Assembly (NCBI RefSeq): GCF_000801105.2
Contig: NC_079515.1
Location: forward strand, 11,284,001-11,348,000
Length of the DNA stretch: 64,000 bases
Source: Raphanus sativus
Lineage: Eukaryota > Streptophyta > Magnoliopsida > Brassicales > Brassicaceae
Direction of reading: 5' to 3'
Position numbers and translations under genes: made by a program. Under the pieces are notes generated by a model. That model saw only the letters and a program-made list of their open reading frames with translations, was not told where the DNA came from and made no database searches. Shown piece after piece: positions 24,001-34,100 of this stretch (its first letter is position 1; every line of letters begins with the position of its first letter).

Positions 24001-26397
24001 ATTGGTTATGCCTGCATGCTGAATGTTGTTATTTTTGGGATAGGATCTGTTGACAGCATTCAGATTTTCTCTTTACATGGCATGGTAAGTAAGTTAGGTT
24101 TCAAGTTTTATTTGAACTGATAAACAACATGTGATTTTGATGACTTTTTTTTAGGTTCCGCAACTTGCTTGCTCACTAATGCCAATCTGTGAAGCGTTTG
24201 GATCATACACCCCAAGTGTATCGTGGACTCTTCCATCTGGAGAAGAAATCTCAGCATATTCTGTTTTCTCAAATGCTTTCACTCTTCTTTTAAAGCTCTG
24301 GAGATTTAATCATCCTCCTATTGAGCATGGTGTAGGAGATGTCCCCACAGTTGGCTCCCAACTCACTCCTGAACATCTTCTTTCAGTGCGTAATTCTCAT
24401 CTTGTTTCCTCTGAGACCCTTAACAGAGACCGAAACAGAAGGAGGCTTTCAGAAGTTGCAAGGTCAGCATCTTGCCAACCAGTGTTTGTTGACTCGTTTC
24501 CCAAGCTGAAAATCTGGTATAGGCAGCACCAGAGATGCATAGCTTCCACTTTATCCGGACTTACACATGGATCTCCTGTCCACCAGACGGTTGAAGCACT
24601 TCTCAACATGATGTTCAGAAAGGTCAGAGGCAGTCAGGCATTAAATCCAGTTAATTCCGGGACAAGCAGTTCGTCGGGAGCTGCTAGTGAAGATGTCATT
24701 CCTAGACCTGAGTTTCCTGCTTGGGATATCCTCAAAGCCGTTCCATATGTTGTAGATGCTGCTTTAACAGCTTGTACGCATGGAAGGCTTTCTCCTCGTG
24801 AGTTAGCAACAGGTTTGTGTCTTTTGCACTTTTTTTTGGTTTATTGGATGTTTTCATCGTGTGATCAATGTGCAATTACATCCATTGGGAATAAGAGATG
24901 TCTGACTGTGTTAATCAATTACATGATATGTTTTTCTTACTGGTGTTCTTTCAGGTCTGAAAGATTTAACTGATTTTCTCCCAGCGTCATTAGCAACGAT
25001 AGTAAGCTACTTCTCGGCTGAGGTGAGTAGAGGTGTTTGGAAGCCAGTATTCATGAACGGCATGGATTGGCCAAATCCGGCTGCAAATCTATCCAACGTT
25101 GAGGAATTTATAAAGAAAATTCTTGCAACTACAGGCGTTGACATCCCTAGCCTTGCTCCAGGTAAAAACAAAACTATGCAACGTGTGTAAACAACTAGTC
25201 TGTTTATTTGCCTTTACCTGTCTAGATTTGTTACACTTGTCTTTTGAACTTATTGTTGATTCTTGATGTGTTACAGCAGGAGGGAGTTCTCCGGCGACGC
25301 TCCCTTTACCTTTAGCCGCTTTTGTAAGTCTAACCATTACTTACAAAATCGACAAAGCTTCAGAGCGGTTTCTCAATCTGGCTGGTCCAGCTCTTGAGTG
25401 CTTGGCTGCAGGCTGCCCTTGGCCTTGCATGCCCATTGTAGCTTCCTTGTGGACCCAAAAGGCGAAACGTTGGTTTGACTTTCTTGTTTTCTCTGCGTCT
25501 CGCACTGTCTTTCTTCACAACCCAGACGCTGTGGTTCAGCTCCTCAGAAACTGCTTCAGTGCCACTCTCGGATTAAATGCTGCACCCATGTCGAATGATG
25601 GTGGTGTTGGAGCTCTTCTTGGCCATGGATTTGGCTCTCATTTCTACGGCGGCATCTCTCCTGTAGCACCAGGGATTCTCTATCTCCGCATGTATCGTGC
25701 TCTCAGAGATACCGTCTCTGTGACGGAAGAGATTTTCTCCCTCCTGATACATTCCGTGGAGGATATAGCACAGAACAGACTCTCAAAGGAGAATCTGAAA
25801 AGGCTGAAGACAGTGAAGAACGGATCAAGATACGGCCAAAGTTCATTAGCAACGGCAATGACTCAAGTCAAGCTTGCTGCTTCGCTTAGTGCCTCATTGG
25901 TATGGCTAACCGGCGGCTTAGGTGTGGTTCACCTGCTCATAAAAGAAACCATCCCGTCTTGGTTCTTATCGGTTGACAAGTCAGACCAAGAACAAAGACC
26001 ATCGGATCTAGTTGCAGAGCTAAGAGGGCATGCCCTTGCCTACTTTGTGGTCCTATGTGGAGCATTCGCTTGGGGCGTGGACTCAAGATCAGCTGCATCA
26101 AAACGCCGCCAAGGAATCATGGGAAGCCACTTGCAGTTCCTCGCGAGTGCCTTGGACGGTAAAATATCAGTGGGATGCGAGACAGCAACTTGGCGGGCTT
26201 ATGTCTCCGGTTTGGTGAGTCTAATGGTGAGCTGTTTGCCACGTTGGGTGGCAGAGGTCGATGCAGAAGTGTTGAAGAGTCTGAGCAACGGACTGAGACA
26301 GTGGGGGAAAGATGAGCTGGCGATTTTGTTGCTATCTATGGGAGGCGTTGAAACATTGGGGGATGCAGTTGATTTCATCATTCATTTGCGTTCCTAG
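21062..26397 (+). CDS. MED33A: Mediator tail subunit 33 (MED33A / RFR1-like), intact
   Basis: The protein starts MVVPGRRTVWDGVIELTKIA, the start of the plant-specific MED33 family (REF4 and RFR1). It is a large helical Mediator tail subunit acting in the nucleus; in Arabidopsis it restrains phenylpropanoid biosynthesis. Twelve exons fit GT-AG rules: 21062-21333, 21409-21519, 21677-22021, 22105-22424, 22527-22618, 22837-23149, 23255-23465, 23714-23828, 23923-24084, 24155-24812, 24955-25161, 25277-26397. They total 3927 nt, exactly 1308 codons plus stop, near the length I recall for Arabidopsis RFR1. No premature stop was found. MED33A is preferred to its paralogue REF4/MED33B because the downstream genes match the neighbours of At3g23590; sequence alone does not decide this. 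The acceptor of exon 8 is the least certain junction. Confidence 0.9.
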
Positions 26398-27130
26398 CTT
26401 TTAAGGGTTTTGATCTCTTCCAGGTTTCAGATAGTTTTTTAGTTGATTTTGGTTGATGGTAGATGTTTTTGCTTAGTGCTGCTTCCTTTTTTCTTGCCTT
26501 GTCCGCTAGCTGTAGTATAGTGTGATGAATCTAACAAGCATGTATAGGGAATATAAAAAGACAAATCTTGTAAAGAAATAGGATTCTTTTCTAGCAAGAT
26601 TGTTAGGTCTGCAATTTGCATTTGATCTTCCTCTCCTTTCTGTCCGTTGCTACACTGCAATAAATAAAGAAAACAGAGGTTTTGTGTTGTGTGCTACGTT
26701 AGGAAACAAGACAGCATTAACTGTCTCTGGGTCTTTTTTGTTTCTGATGATATCAACAATGATTTTTTTCTTTCATGTAACTAAAGCATATCTGTTTTAC
26801 TTTTAGTTTGTTTTGATTCATTAATTCTTTAGACTATCTAGCCTCATTTGTTTGTTATGGTGAACTGGATCTTTCATCTTTGGAACTTGACCTAAGCATA
26901 TTAGTTTTTAACATGATATATGTTCTTGTAAAGTTTTATTGATTGTCTTCTCTGGTGATGTATTTTTATAGCTTCCAAAAATTTCTGTTTTTTCTTATTT
27001 CAGTTTGGCTTGGACCACTCTTAGATTTCTTTGCACTTGTACAGTGTGAGTCTGTGCTCTGTTTTCTTTTTCCTCCCAATCACTTGTGTTAATGATCTCA
27101 AAAAGTGCTATATGAGAAAATAGATTATTC

Positions 27131-27163
27131 AGGCTCTCAAAGGAGAATCTGCAAAAGCTGAAA
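27131..27163 (+). repeat. 33-bp fragment copied from a MED33A exon
   Basis: AGGCTCTCAAAGGAGAATCT and the following GCAAAAGCTGAA closely match 25777-25810 in the last MED33A exon, with about four mismatches. It lies about 1.35 kb downstream in the same orientation and is too short to be a gene copy. Confidence 0.6.
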
Positions 27164-27539
27164 CTAATCTGTTAGATAGATTTCTAGAGAGTAATACTAA
27201 TATTCATGGTTGTTGCCCCAAAAAAATAGAAAATACTAATATTCGTGGTTTGGTAGATATACTTCAAATTGCTAGAATGGCGCATTCTATAGATGAAAAT
27301 AGTCAGTTGTTTAATCATGCTTTTGATGCATGGTGTTAAATTAATCATTTAGTTTTAATCTTGAAAAGATCTCATATGGATTGAGATCTTTTCAATTGAC
27401 CTGGATTGATATGAATTGAATTGGATATAACTTGACAGATGGAGTAGTTTAAGTAAATCCTCGAAACAATCCTGGCTCAATATTCATATTATTTCTTTCA
27501 TCAACGTCAAGCACAACTGGGATGTTTAATAGACAGTCT

Positions 27540-27800
27540 CAAGTCTGCATCTGAGGGACGCTCACTCCTCTATTTGAAGACATTGGCATCAACGTCTATG
27601 ATCAAGCAGCAGCATTACCACAAAAGTGGCTAACTATGAGCATTTGGTGCTTACCAGCTCCATCACCGGCCGCTTTGAGTATCCATGATCTTACCTCCAA
27701 TTCTACCTGGTCGAAGACAGATGCACAAGATTCCGATCCCTTCCTTTCCGTCAGTAAACGCACACTTGGACTTTTATGTGCACGCATGTTTTGTAATGTC
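27540..27800. other. Unrecognised, less AT-rich stretch
   Basis: Base composition stands out from the AT-rich flanks. A 66-codon open frame runs on the minus strand (27602-27802) and an open stretch on the plus strand. I recognise neither protein. It may be a decayed exon or retroelement piece; no function is proposed. Confidence 0.2.
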
Positions 27801-27880
27801 AAGAATCATGACTAATTCCACATAGTTTTAACATTATTATATTTGTAATCGTTACAAAATTCTTGAAATAATAAATATAT

Positions 27881-29631
27881 GGGAAAATTGCTAAAATGGA
27901 ACAAAAATTCAGCATGGTTGTCTCTATAGTATAAAACCAACATTTAGTTATCCATTTAGTATAATTTTTTTCATAATCCCAAAATTAACCATTGATTAAT
28001 CTAATTAAACACATTAATAATTGAATTAAAAAAAATAATAATTAAAAACGTTTTAAAAGAGAAAATAAAAATAAAAACTTTAAATTTTTTTAATAAAAAT
28101 AAATTTTGTAAAACTTAATAAAATAAAATAATTTATAATTTTTTTTAATAAAAAACGTTAACCCATCCTAATAAAAAACAGTTTACAAAGTTTTATTTTT
28201 TTATAAAAAGTTTAAAATGTTTGCAAACTTAATTTTATCAAAATTTTTAATAAAAAAATTAAAATGTATTTCTATAAAGTTGTATAAACTTTTTATTAAA
28301 AAAATTTGTAAAGTTTTATTTTTATAAACTTTACAAATTTTATAAAGTTTGTTTAAATTTTTTTTTAAACACATTAAACTAAAAGAATTAAAAAAAATTA
28401 ATTAAAAACGTTTTAAAAAGAGAAAATAAAATAATTTTTTTATAACTTTTTTAATAAAAATATACTTTGCCAAAATTAAAAATTATTTACAACTTTTTTT
28501 AATAAAAGCATTAAATAAACTTATTAAAAAAATTTACAAAGTTTTATTTTTATAAAAAGTTTAAAACGTTTTTAATAAAACTTTAATTGAATAAAAATTT
28601 AAAAATTTAAAAAAATAAAAATAAAACTTTACAAAATATTTTTAATAAAAACTTTAAACTAACTTTATAAAAAACATTTTACAAAGTTTTATTTTTATAA
28701 GAAGTTTAAAACGTTTGTAACCTTTTAATTTGATCGAAATTTTTGATAAAAATAAAACTTTTAAAAATGTTTTTAATAAAACTTTTAATAAAAATAAAAT
28801 TTGTAAACTTTATTAAAAGAAACTTTACAAAAATTGTACCTAATCAAAACACCACATGTTGTATAGATATGTATCATAGAGAACAAGAGTTTGTGAAAAA
28901 AAATCAAAAGAAAAACTATGGAAAAACCATAGATTAATGAAGAAGACAAGGGATAATAATTTTTTTTAAAAAAATTGACAAGTAAAATCGAAAATAACAC
29001 GTTTTAGGAAGTTAAAATATTTTTAGGAGATTTTTAGAATATTTCCTTAACTGAAGCTTTCATTAATTTTCGTAAAAATCAGGTAATTTCATCCGTAGAA
29101 GGCGCCTTCTAAAAGTTTAGAAGACTGACAAAAATCTAGAACATGTTTTCTACTTTTAGTAGACCAAAGAGTACATTTTAGAAAACACATTCCGTGAAAT
29201 TTAGAATACTTAATAAAAGTAGAAGATGCTTCCGGACGAAAAGTAGATAGCTTTAGGATTAGTAGAATGCACATTCCTCTTTTTTAGAAAATTAGTAAAT
29301 AGTAGAATATACGTTCTAAAAATAGTAGATGAACGTGTTTATTTTAGAAATCGTTTTCTACTATACCATTTTCCATAGAAAGCACATTCTACCTTTAGTA
29401 GAACATATTATTAAATTTTTATTTACCAACTTTTTGAAAAAAAAATACCATCTTATGTATATGTGTGTTTTATTAATTGTTTATATTTTTATTATTTTTT
29501 TATTCACAAAAGTATTTATTTCATTAGTTTTCAGAAATCCAAAAGGTAAAAAGGAGAAAAATTGGACAAAAAAAAGATTTATATCAAAGGGACAACACCC
29601 TTAATTTTTATTCTCTACTAGCAATTTTTCC
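27881..29631. mobile_element. Non-autonomous Mutator-like element (MULE), 1751 bp, with perfect 9-bp TSD
   Basis: Both sides carry TAAATATAT (27872-27880 and 29632-29640), the 9-bp duplication typical of Mutator. The tips are inverted: GGGAAAATTGCTA on the left, GGAAAAATTGCTA on the reverse of the right, and similarity continues inward (GTTGTCTCTATAGTATAAA against GTTGTCCCTTTGATATAAA). The interior has no transposase. It holds a long array of imperfect TTTTATAAAAAGTTTAAAAC/TTTTAATAAAA words (28040-28830), then a section rich in inverted TTCTACTTTTAGTAGA-like words (29090-29400). The short ORFs inside are by-products of low complexity. Confidence 0.8.
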
Positions 29632-29640
29632 TAAATATAT

Positions 29641-31179
29641 TAAGCCTTTAAATTTCAATTTGTAATTAATAAAAGTTTACAATTTAATATGCAATTTCAC
29701 TCTAACAAAACTCTTTTGATTTAATAGTTGATCTTAAATTTACCAATTCTACATACAAGATGGAATTCAATTCTTAGAGAAATCATTTTTTCCCATAATA
29801 TAAATGTCAAAGCTTCTAAGATCTTATTATAAAAATCAACACATGACTTGATCAAACTTCATAATTTCAACTCTTTTCCATGGAATAAATTTGGCATCAG
29901 CGTTTAGCAGACTAGATAGTATGTACCAAAACGTTTTAAATAGCACTATACTTTTTATATAACTAATTTCTCTTCTTTTAATTATAAATGTGAACTGTTA
30001 AAACACAGTGATGTTTTCGGTTCGTGATTAATTTAAAATAAATAAATGGGGGGAGGGGCAACGTTTTTAAACCTGATTCAGACATTAAAATAGATGATTT
30101 TCTGGGTTACTAGGTTATTAAATCGACAGTGTTGAACAGTAAATTAATAAATTAATAAATAAATAAATAAATAAATTTATTATGCAATAATATATTAGCT
30201 ATAAAAGTAAAAAAATATAAACTAAATTTAAGTATTTTCTAATTGTTTTCTAAAACTTAAAATAATAATTTATATATTTAAAAATACTTAACTTTAATTT
30301 TTATAATTTAATTTCAGGAACCAAAGTATTTTGGGTAACCGATGTATCCAAATATCTATATATTTTAATCATTTAATATATGTTAAAAACATTCAGTATA
30401 TATATAAATGATACTTTAAAATTTTATAAAATACTTGAAAATAAATAAAAATAGTTAAAATTAATTATTTAGATAGTTAAACTAGATTCAGAATATTTAA
30501 AATATTTATTAATTATCTATCAAAAATTCAAAGTAAACCAATTTATTTAAGATTCTCTATCAAAATATCTAAACCAGACTGTGGGTCCATGTCGGATTTT
30601 AAATCAGTGGGAAGGGGTGTTTTGGGTAATTAGTGTACACACCAGACGAGGCCACCGTTGGATTATTGTAAAAGCAAAAAAAAAAAGGGTGTGGATCTGT
30701 AGAGTAGTGTAGTTCTTAATTCATTACCGCTTAAAAGGCACAGACTTCTCTGACCAGACGAAAAGAATCACCGACCCCATTCGTTCATACATACACAAAC
30801 AAACCTCTTTCTTTCCAATTTCTGATCCACACCCGTTTCCACTCATTCCAGATTCCCCCGTTTGTTGATTTGATTTGATTTGATCCATCATCGTTTGGTG
30901 TTTCTTCTTTTTTCTCCGATGCGTTTGCTTAATCCTTGAATCTGACAGCAACAATTGAGTCATGAGATTGGTTTCGATTTGAAGCTGCCTCCAAATCCTT
31001 GCCTGAGAGACAGAGAGAAAGACCTTTTGATGCAATAGAACAAAAGGTAATTCGATTTTTCCTATGTTTAGGTTTGCTTAAATCTTTGTTAGAGTTCGTA
31101 TTTGCGGAAAAACCCAATTAATTTTTGATCATATGGGTGTTGTAGATAAATTGAGAAAAGATTTGTTGGGAGTGGGGAA
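29641..31179. other. Intergenic and GBA2 5' region (promoter and 5' UTR)
   Basis: 29641-30600 is AT-rich and includes a weak relative of the CGGTTC/ACCAAAGTATTTTGGGTA repeat (30010-30600) and a (AATA)n run near 30150-30175. From about 30720 the composition changes to a C/T-rich leader with TGATTTGATTTGATTTGATCC at 30867-30888. A 5' UTR intron starting at GGTAATTCG (31047) is likely, since the ATG used is at 31180 and stops lie in frame upstream. Confidence 0.45.
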
Positions 31180-34100
31180 ATGGTGGGGCCAAATACTTTG
31201 TTTCACAGGAGAAAACATTCATGGCCTCCTGAGGAATTCATTACCAAAACTACTTTGCAATTAGTATCTCTACTTTCTCTCTTTCTTTCTTTTTTTTTTT
31301 GTATGAAAGATTCGATGTTGAGTAAAACAAATATTGGATTTTGGCTTTTGAATATCATCTTTTCCTATATTTGTAGCTTGATTTCGATAGTGCTGCTCCG
31401 CCACCGCACGCATGGAGGAGGAGGCTGAACTGCCATGCCAATATCTTGAAAGAATTCACTATCACCTTTCGTGAAGCCATCAAAATGGTTTGCTTTTATT
31501 TTTATTGTCAAAAAATGTGTTTTTTTTATTTTTGGAGTTTTCTTAAATGGGGAATTAATTACAGGTACGGTTGGGGATACGTCTATGGTCTTATGTCCGA
31601 GAAGAAGCCTCCCATGGAAGGGTATCTCCTTTTATCTCACTCACTCCTGCGTATTACATACCTTCTTTTGTCTGTGAATTTTTATTATTTTATAGATTTG
31701 TTCGTTCATAATATGCTAACAGAAAGCACCTATCGATCCTTTCACCAAAGAGAGTTGTAAACCATCTGCATCTCAAGGTGTTCCCCTCGGAGGCATGGGG
31801 TAACATATTAGCATTTCCTCTCTCTGACTTTTGTTTTTTTTTAATCATCCATAGCATAGGGTTTGATCGATCAATGCTGTTTGCAATTGCAGAAGTGGAA
31901 GTATATCTAGAGGCTTCAGGGGTGAGTTTAAGCAGTGGCAAATTACTCCTGGAACTTGTGATCCATCACCTATGATGTCTAATCAGTTTTCTGTAAGTCT
32001 TTCTACTAATACTAGTGGACTGGGAATCTATGCTTCTGGAATCGCTGACTCTTACTTCCACCGCCTTCATTGTTTTTTTCTTCGTAGCCTTTTATTCTTT
32101 TACTGTTTTACTCTTTCTGGATCTTGCTACAGAGAAAATCTTCTCTTCCAATTTTACCATTGAAAGCGTTATACTCTTCTGATTTGAAAGTACATATTAG
32201 AGAGAATTAGTTCTTCTTACTTCAGTTGCAAATCTTCCTCCTCGTCATTGTATGTGCCAAGTTTGTCTATGATTGTTGTTTAAACTTTTGTGGATAATAC
32301 TTGCAGATTTTTATTTCTCGAGAGGGTGGGCACAAAAAATATGCATCAGTTTTGGCTCCAGGCCAGCATGGAAGTTTAGGGTAGGAATCTGTTTTACAAA
32401 GTATCCTCTGTTTCAACGATGCAAGTTTTTTTTTCTTCTTAATTCACGTACCTAACAGTGGTTTCATGGTCTCAGAAAAACGCGTGATAAAGGTATTTCT
32501 TCATGGGGTTGGAATCTGAATGGGCAGCATTCTACTTATCATGCGCTATTTCCTCGGGCCTGGACTGTTTATGATGGTAAACAACCTACGCAACTTTGTT
32601 CTTTAAGGCTATACTATTTCTCCCTCTATATTAACTGTAAACGTAATGTTGCTTCTGTTTGTAGGTGAGCCTGACCCAGAGTTAAAGATTTCATGTCGAC
32701 AGATTTCTCCCTTTATACCAAACAATTACCGAGATAGTAGTCTTCCAGCAGCTGTTTTCGTATATACTGTAAGTAATCTATTCATCAAGTGGGTATTCAT
32801 ATCGAGTTGGTGATGCCTCTCTAAATATAGGGAGAATCTTAGTGCTGAAAGCATGTGAATAAAATATATATCAAACAATCTTTGGAATATCTAGATCGTG
32901 CACATTCCACCTGTTTGGGTCTGTTGTGATACTTTTTACTTAGTTGATGAACCTCTACATATTCTTATATTTCAAAATCTGAAGTGGTGGCACTTATAGA
33001 GTATTAATCTCCTGCAACCAGAGTCTGAGGAATTTCTAACAGTTACTACTTTTATTTTAGTTGGTGAACACTGGAAAGGAGAGGGCAAAAGTCAGTCTTC
33101 TTTTTACATGGGCGGTGAGTTGGCTTCTGATTCACTTCTATTACATTATATCCAGAAGAGGAGATGTTTACCAGCTTTGTGTTGTGCAGAACTCAATTGG
33201 TGAGACTTCGCATATGTCAGGGGGTCATGTGAATGAGCCATTTGTGTAAGGAGAAATATGTGACATCTTTTCTATAAGTGATATGCCTTAAAGTCGATGT
33301 GTAATTTTTATTTGTTTGGGTCCTTCTTCCTTTCAGAGGCGAGGATGGGGTCTCTGGCGTGCTCTTACATCACAAGTAAGTCAATTTACCTTAATAGCTA
33401 TAAAGCTGTTGGTAGTACCTTGAGAAAATAACTAGTTGAACCAGAATATTCCAATTCATTTTTTAGCACCAAAATGTTCCCTACATAGACTTCTCTCCAC
33501 GTATTGAAGGCGCAGTCTGCTGCGTTTTGACTATTATTGTCCCGGTCTTATCTTTTGAATTCTTTTGTTGTGTGATTCGCTGATGTTTGAATAGTTGACA
33601 ATTGATCTCGAAATACTAACTTGTCCATTGCAATTTGCTTCTGGTACGAAACATGTACTTGTGTTGTGTCTGCATGAATGTATAGTATAATCTTATTCTT
33701 TCTCTTGTGTTTTTCTATTAAATGGATGTGATGCACGTTATCCTGACTCTCTGAATAAAGGAAGGATACCCAAGTGATTCATCTTGCTAAACCAATTTAC
33801 GCTGTTGTTCTTTTTAGTGTTTTACATTTTTTCGGCTTATCTATTCTCATGCTCGATTAATGGAGTTGATCTGGTAGAATACATTCTTGGTACAGTAGAT
33901 GTGTTTTCTCTAAGAAAATATATTTCTTTTGAATGTGTTAATTTTTCAGGACAGGCAAGGGAAACCCTCCTGTTACATTCGCGATCTCTGCTTGTGAGAC
34001 TCAGAATGTGAATGTGACTGTTTTACCATGCTTTGGATTGTCTGAAGACAGTTCTTTTACAGCAAAGGATATGTGGGATAAAATGGAAAAGGTAACTTTT

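Larger units (their letters stand above)
26398..27880. other. 3' flank of MED33A-like gene and intergenic DNA
   Basis: The 3' UTR probably runs to about 26650-26700 (AATAAATAAAG at 26660 is a possible poly-A signal). Further on are a short copy of MED33A coding sequence (27131-27163), a tiny insertion with a long duplication (27193-27250), and a stretch at 27540-27800 with coding-like composition but no recognised product. Confidence 0.5.

Noticed and set aside
21062..26397. Naming the Mediator gene REF4/MED33B
   Set aside because: The two paralogues are alike; gene order with the hydrolase, phosphatase and RPF2 genes favours the At3g23590 type (RFR1/MED33A).
28743..29604. Small Lys/Phe-rich ORFs inside the MULE
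   Set aside because: They are translations of A/T-rich repeats in several frames, with no family resemblance.
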